A program made the translations under genes and the position numbers. Shown piece by piece: positions 44,234 through 55,150 of a stretch of DNA of 64,000 bases (position 1 is the stretch's first letter; every line of letters begins with the position of its first letter). Origin of the DNA: Marisediminitalea lipolytica. Lineage in GTDB: Bacteria; Pseudomonadota; Gammaproteobacteria; Enterobacterales; Alteromonadaceae. The notes below the pieces were generated by a model. That model saw only the letters and a list, made by a program, of their open reading frames with translations. It ran no database searches and was not told where the DNA came from. Location of the stretch: assembly GCF_001758465.1 (NCBI RefSeq), contig NZ_MJIC01000011.1, positions 1 through 64,000 of the forward strand, read 5' to 3'.

Positions 44234-45265
44234 GTGGCGCAAATAATACAAAAAAATAGCATATCTGTAGAGCAAAACTGGCAAAAAGAGTTAGCCAGCG
44301 GTTTTACCGATCCTTTTTCATTGCTGAAATACCTTAATTTAGACCCATCAGACTTTGGTACACACGCGGAAGCGCGCCGCTTGTTCCCTATGCGGGTACC
44401 CCGTCACTTCGCCTCATTAATGGAAAAAGGCAACTGGCAGGATCCGCTGTTATTGCAGGTTTTACCCAGCAATCAGGAGTTTTTAACCGCGCCTGGTTAC
44501 AGTGCCGACCCGCTGGAAGAGCACGATACTGCCAATCCCGGCTTACTGCATAAATATCAAAGCCGGGTGTTGTTAATTGTTAAAGGTGGCTGTGCGGTTA
44601 ATTGCCGTTATTGTTTTCGCCGCCATTTCCCGTATGCCGAAAACTCACTGAGCCAGCAGCAACTGGAGGCTAATATCGCCTACATTGCAGAGCACCCGGA
44701 AATCAACGAAGTGATTCTTTCAGGTGGCGATCCGTTAATGGCCAGGGACGATAAGCTGGCAGCACTGGCTGAAAAACTGGCCGCCCTGCCTCATATAAAG
44801 CGGTTAAGAATTCACACTCGCCTACCCGTAGTAATGCCTGAACGACTCGATAACGCTTTTTACCAGTGGCTTATCAATCTCCCTTTGCAAAAGGTGCTGG
44901 TATTACACATTAACCATGCTAAGGAAGTTTCCCCACAACTCATCGACAGGTTAGCACCATTACGACAGGCTGGCGTTACACTGCTTAATCAGGCGGTATT
45001 GCTTAAAGGGGTAAATGCTTCGGCCGAGACACAAGCAGAGTTAAACGAAGCGGTGTTTGACGCCGGAATTATGCCCTATTACCTGCATTTACTGGATAAG
45101 GTACAAGGGGCCGCGCATTTCGATATTGATATGGCGCAAGCCAGAGCCATAATGGCTGAAGTGATAAAGCGATTGCCAGGCTTTATGGTTCCCAAACTCG
45201 TTACCGAAATTGGTGGCCAGCCTGGCAAAACGCCAATTGACTTACGTCTGCATCCACAGGATTAA
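44234..45265 (+). CDS. epmB: EF-P (S)-lysine 2,3-aminomutase (radical SAM)
   Basis: 343 residues, starting at GTG 44234. Radical SAM cluster VNCRYCFRRHFPY (CxxxCxxC equivalent: C-A-V-N-C-R-Y-C), PLP-binding region near the C-terminus (MVPKLVTEIGGQPGKTPIDL), and NEVILSGGDPLM. Converts (S)-lysine to (R)-beta-lysine for EpmA. Divergent from efp. It ends in a shared palindromic region with the next gene. Confidence 0.96.
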   Translation: MAQIIQKNSISVEQNWQKELASGFTDPFSLLKYLNLDPSDFGTHAEARRLFPMRVPRHFASLMEKGNWQDPLLLQVLPSNQEFLTAPGYSADPLEEHDTANPGLLHKYQSRVLLIVKGGCAVNCRYCFRRHFPYAENSLSQQQLEANIAYIAEHPEINEVILSGGDPLMARDDKLAALAEKLAALPHIKRLRIHTRLPVVMPERLDNAFYQWLINLPLQKVLVLHINHAKEVSPQLIDRLAPLRQAGVTLLNQAVLLKGVNASAETQAELNEAVFDAGIMPYYLHLLDKVQGAAHFDIDMAQARAIMAEVIKRLPGFMVPKLVTEIGGQPGKTPIDLRLHPQD

Positions 45266-45290
45266 CCCTGAGGGGGTACCCTTAGGGTTA
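45263..45290. terminator. Hairpin between convergent epmB and the YjfB-like gene
   Basis: Inverted repeat TAACCCTGAGGG / CCCTTAGGGTTA with a short centre, overlapping the epmB stop. Nine bases separate it from the convergent stop. No strong T-run, so bidirectional terminator function is inferred. Confidence 0.55.
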
Positions 45291-45298
45291 ATCACTAA

Positions 45299-45490
45299 TC
45301 AGGCGTACGTATCGATGTTGGCGCCGATAGCCGGATTTGCGGATGAAGGTTTTGGTACGTCAGCGGCTGCTTCCAGCAGCTGAAGCGTCGCTTTACCTTC
45401 TTGCTCTTGCTGACCTTTGGCCAGCTTGAGTGAAGCCAACTCAAGCGATGCACCGGACGTTCCAGAGGCACCTGAGCCTTGAATATCCAT
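45299..45490 (-). CDS. Small YjfB-like protein (putative motility family)
   Basis: 63 residues from the ATG at 45490 (MDIQGSGASGTSGASLELAS), with AAGGAA eight bases upstream; an earlier in-frame start was rejected for lack of a ribosome site. The C-terminus NPAIGANIDTYA fits the end of the YjfB putative-motility family (G-x-x-I/L-D-x-x-A). Function in that family is not established. Confidence 0.6.
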   Translation of the reverse strand: MDIQGSGASGTSGASLELASLKLAKGQQEQEGKATLQLLEAAADVPKPSSANPAIGANIDTYA

Positions 45491-45611
45491 ACCAGTTTCC
45501 TTATTTGCTTGTAGCAATGTTAAAAAGTGGGCAGAATTGCCCACCTCACTGCTATATCGGCAGTACTTGATTATTCTTTAGACTTTTTTCTGTTTTAAAA
45601 AGGAGCGCTCT

Positions 45612-45923
45612 TTGGATTCTGTTCACCAGCAATTACAGGAAACGCTACAAACACTTTATCGCAAAGCGGTCGACGCTGATCAGATGCTGGATCAGTTGCA
45701 ACATCAACAACAAGGTAAGTTTGCTGCCATTTTCGCTGAAGACAGCGGCTTTACCACCCGCTCTAAGCGATTTGGCCCTTACGTAGAAGAAATCGCCACT
45801 GACTGGCAGGCCCTTAAGCAGCTCGACAATGATGCGGCAAAACAGGCGCTGGTACCCTTAGTAAAAAAAATCGAGCTGGCGCTGAGCACGCTGCATCAAT
45901 TTGCCAGCAGCATTAAAAAATAA
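45612..45923 (+). CDS. PriC-like protein, short
   Basis: 103 residues from a TTG at 45612 preceded by AGGAG (45601-45605). The stretch KFAAIFAEDSGFTTRSKRFG followed by PYVEEI resembles the core of primosomal protein PriC (a restart factor that brings DnaB to stalled forks). The product is shorter than E. coli PriC (about 175) and consists of coiled-coil-like helices. The call is moderate; a generic small helical protein is the alternative. Confidence 0.5.
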   Translation: MDSVHQQLQETLQTLYRKAVDADQMLDQLQHQQQGKFAAIFAEDSGFTTRSKRFGPYVEEIATDWQALKQLDNDAAKQALVPLVKKIELALSTLHQFASSIKK

Positions 45924-45932
45924 CCCGCCCGA

Positions 45933-47201
45933 TTAGCGGTAAATTGGCAGATTATCAATGCGTTGCTGAATCTCAGCAACCTGCTTGCGGTACGCCGGGC
46001 TGTCTACCTCACTGTAGCGATAGCTGAATTCAGCTTTACTCAGTCCTTCTGGCAGCCCACCGATAAACGGCAGGATATCCCGTTCCTTCAAACCTTTTAC
46101 CGCCAATTTTTGCAGCTTTAATGCAGAGTCAGACTCGCTCGCCGCTTTGGCAAACTCAATGCCAGACATATCTGCCGCCAAATCCACAAAACTATAACCA
46201 CTGCCGCCCCGGGCTCTGTCCATAAGCTCCTTAAATTCGCCTATGGCCATAGTCATATTCTGCTGAGACAAAATTTGTAACGCCGCAGATATAGTAAAAT
46301 GTCGGGCCAGATCGTTACGTTGCGCCAGTACTGCGGGAGCCTTAGACTCGCTCGCCACTCCTGCCGGATGACTTGCTCCGGCCAGCCCCGCAATGCGGTG
46401 ATCACCTAAGAAGATGGCTAGCGAAAGTAATGCCGCCTGATTGTGCATCACCCGGGTATCATCAGCGCTGAGTTCGTTAGCACGGCTGAATACCAGGTTA
46501 ATATAACTGGCCACCGATTGCGGCGTAGGAGAACTGCCCAGCGGCGAACTATTCACATAAGCCAGGTAATCTGTAGTCAAAGTACCCAACTCATCCACGC
46601 CACTGCTGACATTTTCACGCGCGACATCAATTTGCTGTAACAGTTCGTCAAGGGGACGCATGTCCAGCACCAACCGCTCGTCTGTCATGGTAATCTGCGT
46701 GATTTGGTTAGCGGCGGTACTGGCCACGTCGCTCTTGGTAAACTTGTCCACCAGCCATACCGCAGCAGCCAGGGTTTTATCGCCGGGTAACATTAAATTG
46801 CCAATCTGCACATGCTCAATATCCACGCCCTGCCCCGGCAATATCAACGCAGACAAATTAATAAAATAGCCATCGGCGGGGGCCGGTAATGCCACACTGG
46901 CGGAAATTTCGGTTTGCCCGGCACTAACATCCACGGCGCCATTAAAGCCTGGCAGGGCGCGCTGGGCAAATCCCATCAGACTTTCAAACTGGGCCTGAGA
47001 CACAGCAACGGTTTGCTGAGAATGACGATCCGACAAACTGGTTTTTATCTGGCGCAGTAACTCATGCACCGTATCGGCATTATCTACCTGCTGTGAAGAC
47101 ACGCGGCTAACAGCAGGCGCGGTATCTACCACCAGCACCGCGACCAGAGCGATGGCTGACACCAGCAGTAAAAAAATAAACAACACAATACGGCCAAACA
47201 T
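45933..47201 (-). CDS. Conserved membrane-anchored protein of unknown function
   Basis: 422 residues. N-terminal membrane anchor GRIVLFIFLLLVSAIALVAV (residues 3-22), then a long periplasmic region. The middle and C-terminal parts (FIGGLPEGLSKAEFSYRYSE, HFTISAALQILSQQN) are mixed alpha/beta with no motif I recognise. It lies 23 nt downstream of the HAD gene, possibly in the same transcript as parE. Similar proteins occur near parE in other Alteromonadales, as far as I recall, but I assign no function. Confidence 0.75.
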   Translation of the reverse strand: MFGRIVLFIFLLLVSAIALVAVLVVDTAPAVSRVSSQQVDNADTVHELLRQIKTSLSDRHSQQTVAVSQAQFESLMGFAQRALPGFNGAVDVSAGQTEISASVALPAPADGYFINLSALILPGQGVDIEHVQIGNLMLPGDKTLAAAVWLVDKFTKSDVASTAANQITQITMTDERLVLDMRPLDELLQQIDVARENVSSGVDELGTLTTDYLAYVNSSPLGSSPTPQSVASYINLVFSRANELSADDTRVMHNQAALLSLAIFLGDHRIAGLAGASHPAGVASESKAPAVLAQRNDLARHFTISAALQILSQQNMTMAIGEFKELMDRARGGSGYSFVDLAADMSGIEFAKAASESDSALKLQKLAVKGLKERDILPFIGGLPEGLSKAEFSYRYSEVDSPAYRKQVAEIQQRIDNLPIYR

Positions 47202-47224
47202 TGAAGATATCCTTTCCTGAGTAA

Positions 47225-47895
47225 TTAGCGGTTAAGCTCGTTCGCTGTCCATTCAGACAAACTCGTATACACTGCACTGGCAGCAGAAAAATCGTGACCG
47301 GCTGATTGTTGAGTTGGTATGGTCACGCATCGAATACCTGCGGCAACCGCCGAGGCCAGTCCATGTTCGGTGTCTTCTACTGCCACCACTTGTGAAGCTG
47401 TCAGTTGCATCTGCTCCAGCGCCATTAAATAACAATCCGGGGCGGGTTTACTGTTTACAACATCATCAACGGCAACCACACATTCGACAATGTCTGCAAA
47501 CCCATAGCTTTCCAGTGTCCGTTCTACCGAAAAGCGGCTGCCACCTGTTACGATAGCGGTACGAAGCCCCAGCTTGCGGCACAGGGCGAAGGTTTCTTCA
47601 GCGCCAGGCATCAATGGAAAAGGTTGCTTGCGCAGATGCGCTTCGGTCAGGCTCGCTTTGGTGGAAGCCAGTTCAGCCGGGTCTATGGTCAGGCCGAAAT
47701 CATTTACTACATCAATGCCATTTTGTGTAGTGGGTACACCAGCCATGGTTTGGTTGTAATAGGCATCTGTCAGCTCCACGTTGTGGGGCCGCAGTGTTTC
47801 CTGCCACAGCGCAAAATGAACAGCCTCGGAGTTAATCAGGGTACCATCGTGATCAAATAATACCGCCTGAACATCTAGCGCTTGCTTGTGTTGCA

Positions 47896-47896
<1 letters not shown>
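47225..47896 (-). CDS. HAD-family phosphatase, beta-phosphoglucomutase-like
   Basis: 223 residues. Motif I VLFDHDGTLINSE, helical cap with FPLMPGAEETFALC, motif II TAIVTGGSRFSVE, motif III Lys in VVNSKPAPDCYLMAL, motif IV VAVEDTEHGLASAVAAG. Probably a small-sugar-phosphate phosphatase. Its ATG overlaps the parE stop by 1 nt (TGATG), so it is translationally coupled. Substrate unknown. Confidence 0.88.
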
Positions 47897-49809
<1,913 letters not shown>

Positions 49810-49923
49810 TTAGCTACACCGGTGCTGCAATACCAAAGCGATAATAAAGCATGAATATTGCAACCTTTTAACTGATGTTATCAGGGGTCTGTAAGAAGCG
49901 CAATTTGCCTGTTCAGGCTGGCT

Positions 49924-50508
49924 TTACTGCAAATAAAGGAACCTCATTATTGACGGTAAATGTTGCTCATAGCCGACAAAACTATGGTCACCGCCCTCCT
50001 CGATGCAAAGCTCTGCCCCCTGATAATGGGCTACTGCCTGTTGGTAATCGAGGGTTTCATCACCGCTTTGCAGCAAAACTCTATAATTGGCGGGCCGGGC
50101 CAGCGTGGGTTGATAAAACGCCTGTATATGGCCAATGTCATCCTGATTAAGCGCAAAGTGTTTATTGGTGTAAGGATTAATATGCTCACCAAGGTAACCC
50201 GCCAGCAGCTCAAAAGGTCTCACCGCCGGATTCACCAACACTGCTTTTCCGCCGTATTGCTCAACCAGCCAGGTTGCCAGATAGCCTCCCATCGAACTAC
50301 CAATCACCCGAAGGTCGCCACCAGAAAGCTCCGCATGACCGGCCATTAATTCAAGCAACTGCGGTTTAAGTCTGGCCGGGCTATTTTCCAGCTCGGGGCA
50401 AATAACAGCTACGCCCGGAGCATGTTGTTGTAAGTAGTCCCGGGTTTGCGTTGCTTTTACTGACGCAGGGGAACTTAAGAAACCATGTAAGTAGAGTAAC
50501 GACGACAT
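49924..50508 (-). CDS. yqiA: Esterase YqiA
   Basis: 194 residues from the ATG at 50508 with AGGAG five bases upstream. Alpha/beta hydrolase: LYLHGFLSSPASVKATQT, nucleophile elbow IGSSMGGYLATWL, catalytic Asp in SGDETLDYQQ, and His in EGGDHSFVGYE. Cytoplasmic carboxylesterase. Between cpdA (13 nt) and parE. Confidence 0.94.
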   Translation of the reverse strand: MSSLLYLHGFLSSPASVKATQTRDYLQQHAPGVAVICPELENSPARLKPQLLELMAGHAELSGGDLRVIGSSMGGYLATWLVEQYGGKAVLVNPAVRPFELLAGYLGEHINPYTNKHFALNQDDIGHIQAFYQPTLARPANYRVLLQSGDETLDYQQAVAHYQGAELCIEEGGDHSFVGYEQHLPSIMRFLYLQ

Positions 50509-50521
50509 TAACACTCCTGTT

Positions 50522-51262
50522 TTATTGCGCGGCTATCCTGATAATTCGGCTGGATAAACGGTGGTTTTCATCACTTTCTATCAGACGTAAACCGGCTTGG
50601 GATGGCGCCAGGCCAAACTCAGCGCTGAGCTGCCACTGCCAGGAAGAAGATGGCACACCAAGAATGGGAGTGGCACTTAGCTCAGCCTGAGTATCGGCAT
50701 GGATATGACCATGTAACACCAGACTGACGGGTTGCTCTGTTAACCACCTGGCCAGTGCATCCACGCCATGCAAAGCGTGATTATCCATCCAGCTGTTGGT
50801 TGCCACCGGGTGATGATGAATAGCCAGCACATGGTTAATTTCTGGCTCAGACACTATCGCTTTTGTAATGGCATCCAGCTGGTGCGGGACAATAATGCCC
50901 TGCGTGCCGGTATAACGGGTATCCAGTCCATGCACCATTACCCCATCCAATCGCCATGGCTGACCAGCCTGTAACCAGTTAGCCCCAAGCGCCTGATCAA
51001 AATACGGGTTGTTATCATGATTACCGGGGATCACCCGCCAAGGCACCCCAGGACAACAACGGGTTAAAATATCTGAAAAAAGCTGGTAACTCTGCGCGCT
51101 GTCATCGCCCGAGATATCGCCGGTAAATAACAGTCCATCTGGCTGTTGTTGTAATGCCAGCGCGAGCACGCTTTGCAACGATAGTGCGGGATTAATGTTG
51201 CCATAGCCCAGAGTGTGCGCAGAAGCAAACAGGTGGCAGTCTGAAATCTGAACTAACTTCAT
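50522..51262 (-). CDS. cpdA: 3',5'-cyclic AMP phosphodiesterase
   Basis: 246 residues. Class III cyclic nucleotide phosphodiesterase with metallophosphatase motifs in order: QISDCHLF, FTGDISGDD, PGNHDNNPYF, AIHHHPVATNS and VLHGHIHADTQ. Hydrolyses cAMP and so tunes CRP. Next to yqiB with no gap. Confidence 0.95.
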   Translation of the reverse strand: MKLVQISDCHLFASAHTLGYGNINPALSLQSVLALALQQQPDGLLFTGDISGDDSAQSYQLFSDILTRCCPGVPWRVIPGNHDNNPYFDQALGANWLQAGQPWRLDGVMVHGLDTRYTGTQGIIVPHQLDAITKAIVSEPEINHVLAIHHHPVATNSWMDNHALHGVDALARWLTEQPVSLVLHGHIHADTQAELSATPILGVPSSSWQWQLSAEFGLAPSQAGLRLIESDENHRLSSRIIRIAAQ

Positions 51263-51700
51263 TCAGGTTGAGGCGATGGGTTGCGCATCGTGGTTTAAGC
51301 AGAAATGCAGCCATTCGGTGAGAAACAGATTAACCATGTGCTTTTCGTTGCGCAGGCGCATTTTTGCATTGGGGTATTCGTAGGAAGGTGCCAGTGCACC
51401 GGCATTCTGACTTGAGATAACCTCAGCCATACGGGCATCGTGATACAGTCTTACCGTCATTGAAGGCTTAAGATAACCCGGCGTTGCCACATTGACCTGC
51501 TCCACCAGAATAGTACTGGTGTAACGCGCTGACTCAATTATTTGCACACTGTAGGAGAGCCCCTTACCCGCCGTAAAACGATAAGTGAGATCTTCGGTGT
51601 CACAGTCGGGCAGCATGGATAGCAGGTGCACGTAATTACGCTCACAGATTGCCTGTAAGGTTGGTAAATCAGGTACGTATTTACGCTTGTTTACGGTCAC
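51263..51700 (-). CDS. yqiB: DUF1249 family protein YqiB
   Basis: 145 residues. KRKYVPDLPTLQAICERNYV at the N-terminus and MAEVISSQNAGALAPSYEYP are the known DUF1249 pattern. Function unknown. It overlaps the 3' end of nudF by 20 nt and abuts cpdA. Confidence 0.93.
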   Translation of the reverse strand: MTVNKRKYVPDLPTLQAICERNYVHLLSMLPDCDTEDLTYRFTAGKGLSYSVQIIESARYTSTILVEQVNVATPGYLKPSMTVRLYHDARMAEVISSQNAGALAPSYEYPNAKMRLRNEKHMVNLFLTEWLHFCLNHDAQPIAST

Positions 51701-52322
51701 CGGACTGCCACTGCTCTAGCAAAGTTTGCTTGTTCATAAAGAACCATTGTAACGCAATTATGCTCGCTGCGTTGTCTATTTTACCGTTTGCCAGCCATTC
51801 CTTTGCTGTTTGCTCTGCAACCCGGTGGACTAAAATATCCTCTGACTCGTATTCCAGCCCATGCACTCCGGCGGCTTTACTGGCATCGGTACAGGCGACG
51901 TAAACGTGCAAACGCTCCGTGGTACCACCGGGACTTGCCAGATAACTGAGCGCCTTGGTCAGATGGGTCAGGCCGATACCGGCTTCTTCCTGCGCCTCGC
52001 GATGACACACCGACTCCTGACTTTCGCCTTCGTCAATAATGCCGGCGATAATTTCTATCAGCCAGGGGGAGTCCGTGGTGGGCAATGCGCCAATGCGAAC
52101 CTGCTCTATTAATACGAACTCTTCCAGCACCGGATCGTAAGGCAAAACCGCCACGGCGTGCCCTCGCTCAAAAATCTCGCGGCTAACCGTATTACTCCAG
52201 CTACCGTCGTATTTTTTGTGCGTAAAATCGTATCGAACCATTGTAAAAAAACCTTCGTATAAAGGCTTAATTGCGGCGACTTTGACGTCATCTGAGTTGA
52301 AACGTTGAATTTTCGCTGTCAT
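51681..52322 (-). CDS. nudF: ADP-ribose pyrophosphatase
   Basis: 213 residues. The Nudix box is complete: GIIDEGESQESVCHREAQEE followed by AGI (G-x5-E-x7-R-E-x2-E-E-x-G-I). Cleaves ADP-ribose to AMP and ribose-5-phosphate. First clear gene of the operon that runs to parE; divergent from tolC. Confidence 0.96.
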   Translation of the reverse strand: MTAKIQRFNSDDVKVAAIKPLYEGFFTMVRYDFTHKKYDGSWSNTVSREIFERGHAVAVLPYDPVLEEFVLIEQVRIGALPTTDSPWLIEIIAGIIDEGESQESVCHREAQEEAGIGLTHLTKALSYLASPGGTTERLHVYVACTDASKAAGVHGLEYESEDILVHRVAEQTAKEWLANGKIDNAASIIALQWFFMNKQTLLEQWQSGDRKQA

Positions 52323-52333
52323 TGCATTCTCAT

Positions 52334-52480
52334 TTATTGCTTAAACCAGTTAATATACGCCATTGAATATTTACGTTCATGAGTGTATTTATAATTTTGC
52401 ATTAGACTCTCAGGCGGTAAAGACACATATTCTGTTACACTTACGCCACTTCTGTTACGAGTTTTAAGTGTCTTTTGCAT
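52334..52480 (-). CDS. Possible small protein upstream of nudF
   Basis: A 48-residue open frame from the ATG at 52480 (MQKTLKTRNRSGVSVTEYVS to INWFKQ), ending 11 nt before the nudF start and on the same strand. The ribosome site is weak (AAGA). Nothing recognised. It is the only frame of note in the 321-nt nudF-tolC gap, which otherwise should hold both promoters. It may equally be a spurious frame. Confidence 0.35.
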   Translation of the reverse strand: MQKTLKTRNRSGVSVTEYVSLPPESLMQNYKYTHERKYSMAYINWFKQ

Positions 52481-52643
52481 TACGATTTTCTTAAAGTACA
52501 CCATAGTAACAGACAACAATTAGTATTTTGGGTGACGGAACAGGGCAAACACAGGCCCGGACGACAGGGCAGTGCGAAAATCTATCGTCAAATACACCCA
52601 ACCACAATAGTTAGTAAACACAGTTGAGATTGAAGGCACACAC

Positions 52644-54020
52644 ATGAAAAAAACACTTTTATCGCTGATGCTTGGTCTGGGCATGACCACACCGGTATTA
52701 GCAGATAGCTTATTGGACGTTTATCAACAAGCCATGGCCAACGATCCGGTTGTTAAAAGCGCAAAAGCGCAACGTGATGCTGCTTATCAGGGCATTCCTC
52801 TTAGCCGCGCGGCATTGCTTCCACAACTTTCTGGCTCGCTGGGCTACAGTACTTCGAGTCGCGAAACGGTGCAAAACCTTCAGGAAACCGTTAATGGTGA
52901 ACGTATATTAACACCCGTTGAAACTGAAATAGACACAGATAGCACCAGTTGGTCATTAGATTTAAACATGTCACTGTACGACCATTCACGTTGGTTAGGG
53001 CTGGATCAGGCTGAACTCAGCGCGGAACAAAGCGATGCCACCTACGCTGCTGCTGCGCAGCAATTAATTGTTCGCACCGTTACCGCTTACCTGGATGTCC
53101 TCCGCGCTCAGGATAATCTGGATTTTGTGCGAGCAGAAAAACGCGCTATCGAACGCCAGCTGGAACAAACCAAACAACGTTTTGAAGTGGGCTTAACTGC
53201 TATCACCGACGTACACGAAGCCCAGGCTAATTACGATAATACCGTGGCACGAGAGATTGTGGCTGAAAACCAGATTGAACTGGCGCGTGAAGCGCTACGT
53301 GTAATTACCGGTAAATATCACGACCACCTGGATGTGCTGGATACCTCAAGGTTTGCGGCTTCATCCCCGTCACCTCAGGCGGTAACGGAGTGGCTGAACA
53401 TTGCAGAAAGCTCAAACCTGACGTTGCTGTCCCAACGCCTGGCGATGGATGTGGCTAAAATGCAAATTGATATCGCCACGGCTGGTCACTACCCAACGTT
53501 AGGGCTGACCGCTTCTTACGGTCAAAGCAAGACGAAACAAAGCTCGCCACTGTTTAACAATGATACTCCCTTCTACGATAGTCAAAGTATAGGCATCAAC
53601 GTCTCTGTGCCAATCTACCAGGGAGGGCAGGTTGTTGCGACAACCGACCAGGCCCGCGCACGATTTGTTAGCGCTGGTCAGGACTTAGAGCTGGCCCATC
53701 GCCAGACAGTTCAGTCTGTTCGTAGTTCGTATAATGATGTTAAAGCGGCTATTTCAACAATCCGCGCTCTTGAGCAAGCGGTGCTGTCGGCTGAAAGTGC
53801 GTTAAAAGCCACTGAAGCAGGGTTTGATGTGGGTACGCGTACCATCGTGGACGTACTAAACAGTACACAAAATCTGTTTAATGCCCGGGCTAACTTATCC
53901 GGCGCACGCTATGACTTTATTCAGGCCATGGTGACGCTAAAACAAGCCGCGGGTAATCTTACCGCTCAGGACATTGAGCTGATCAGTCAGGGCATGAAAG
54001 AAGCGTCTGCCAACGGTTAA
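52644..54020 (+). CDS. tolC: Outer-membrane efflux channel TolC
   Basis: 458 residues. Signal peptide MKKTLLSLMLGLGMTTPVLA. The two repeated halves of the TolC/OEP fold are visible (LLDVYQQAMANDPVVKSAKA; VTEWLNIAESSNLTLLSQRL), with the conserved TRTIVDVLNSTQNLFNARAN near the end. Trimeric exit duct for efflux pumps and type I secretion. Placed upstream of nudF divergently, as in E. coli. An intrinsic terminator follows. Confidence 0.96.
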   Translation: MKKTLLSLMLGLGMTTPVLADSLLDVYQQAMANDPVVKSAKAQRDAAYQGIPLSRAALLPQLSGSLGYSTSSRETVQNLQETVNGERILTPVETEIDTDSTSWSLDLNMSLYDHSRWLGLDQAELSAEQSDATYAAAAQQLIVRTVTAYLDVLRAQDNLDFVRAEKRAIERQLEQTKQRFEVGLTAITDVHEAQANYDNTVAREIVAENQIELAREALRVITGKYHDHLDVLDTSRFAASSPSPQAVTEWLNIAESSNLTLLSQRLAMDVAKMQIDIATAGHYPTLGLTASYGQSKTKQSSPLFNNDTPFYDSQSIGINVSVPIYQGGQVVATTDQARARFVSAGQDLELAHRQTVQSVRSSYNDVKAAISTIRALEQAVLSAESALKATEAGFDVGTRTIVDVLNSTQNLFNARANLSGARYDFIQAMVTLKQAAGNLTAQDIELISQGMKEASANG

Positions 54021-54038
54021 TTAAGACGCCATAATGAA

Positions 54039-54066
54039 AAACGCGCCTCAGTGGCGCGTTTTTTTG
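54039..54066 (+). terminator. Rho-independent terminator of tolC
   Basis: Hairpin ACGCGCC-TCAGT-GGCGCGT (54041-54059) followed by seven T. About 20 nt after the tolC stop, and probably bidirectional since AAAA precedes it. Confidence 0.93.
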
Positions 54067-54079
54067 TGACTGGCTGTTA

Positions 54080-54250
54080 TTAGTCTGCTGAAGAAGAATT
54101 AAAAGGGCTTTTTAGCGCTTCCAGGCGGGCCAGAATATCTTCCATGGCCATTTTTATCCGGTGCGCTTCTTCAACACTGGGAGACAAGTTGTTGAGCTGG
54201 TCAGAAAGTTGAGAGAGTTTTGCTTGCAAACTTTCGCTGCTGTCGTCCAT
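54080..54250 (-). CDS. Small coiled-coil protein
   Basis: 56 residues: MDDSSESLQAKLSQLSDQLN then SVEEAHRIKMAMEDILARLE, ending NSSSAD. Heptad leucines throughout predict a coiled coil. Convergent with tolC and divergent from the cation channel gene. I do not recognise a family; codon usage looks like that of the neighbours. Confidence 0.6.
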   Translation of the reverse strand: MDDSSESLQAKLSQLSDQLNNLSPSVEEAHRIKMAMEDILARLEALKSPFNSSSAD

Positions 54251-54327
54251 GATATGGTCTGTAATAATTCTATGTGTCAGATATTATAATCTTTTTTTAT
54301 TAAATTTCTCAACGAAACTAAACCACT

Positions 54328-55140
54328 ATGAAGGCATCCCAACTCCAGCTGAAGTTTGAACAGGTTCGGTCAAACAAGATCTTCGAGCTTTTTGTTATTG
54401 GTGTAATCTTGTTTTCGGCGTTATTGGTCGGCGCAAAAACCTATGACATGCCGAGCACGGTCAATCATATTACCAACGTACTGGACTGGTTAATCAGTGC
54501 CTTCTTTCTGGTCGAAATCACCATCCGTTTTTTGGCTGAAAAACGTAAATTGGACTTTTTTAAAAGCTTCTGGAACTGGTTTGACACCCTGATCGTGCTG
54601 GTAAGTTTATTGCCAATGGAAAACAGCGACACCGCGCTGATTGCCCGTTTGGTTCGGGTATTCCGGGTATTACGGATGATTTCGATTATTCCCGAGCTGC
54701 GTATACTGTTAGTGTCGTTGATGAAAGCCTTGCCGCAGCTGGGTTATGTAATGCTGCTGATGTTTATTATTTTTTACATCTACGCCGCCATTGGCAGCAC
54801 CCTGTTTGAAGACATTAATCCGGTATTATGGGGCGATATCACCATTTCATTGCTTACGCTATTCAGGGTGATGACCTTTGAAGACTGGACCGACGTAATG
54901 TACGAAACCATGGAGGTGTATCCGCTAAGCTGGTTCTACTATCTCAGTTTTATCTTCTTTACGGCGTTTGCCTTCCTCAACATGGTGATTGGTATCGTGG
55001 TAAATGTGATGGAAGAGGAGAATGCCAAGGCCTACCGTGAAGCCCATCAGGATGAACCCACGGTAGCCGATATCAGCCAACAACTAAAACAGCTGGAACA
55101 GAAGATCGACCGCTTAGCCGAACATCCGCCTGAAAGGTAG
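54328..55140 (+). CDS. Bacterial voltage-gated cation channel (BacNav-like)
   Basis: 270 residues, one six-helix channel domain that should tetramerise. S1 near ELFVIGVILFSALLVGAKTY, S4 voltage sensor LIARLVRVFRVLRMISI with regularly spaced Arg, pore loop and selectivity filter TFEDWTD at residues 183-189, S6 FFTAFAFLNMVIGIVVNVME, then a C-terminal coiled-coil (ISQQLKQLEQKIDRLAE). The family filter in NavAb is TLESWSM; here Asp at the second and last positions copies the calcium-selective CavAb design. Sodium or calcium selectivity is therefore open. In bacteria such channels are linked to motility, pH and membrane potential. Confidence 0.9.
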   Translation: MKASQLQLKFEQVRSNKIFELFVIGVILFSALLVGAKTYDMPSTVNHITNVLDWLISAFFLVEITIRFLAEKRKLDFFKSFWNWFDTLIVLVSLLPMENSDTALIARLVRVFRVLRMISIIPELRILLVSLMKALPQLGYVMLLMFIIFYIYAAIGSTLFEDINPVLWGDITISLLTLFRVMTFEDWTDVMYETMEVYPLSWFYYLSFIFFTAFAFLNMVIGIVVNVMEEENAKAYREAHQDEPTVADISQQLKQLEQKIDRLAEHPPER

Positions 55141-55150
55141 CAACCGGCCG

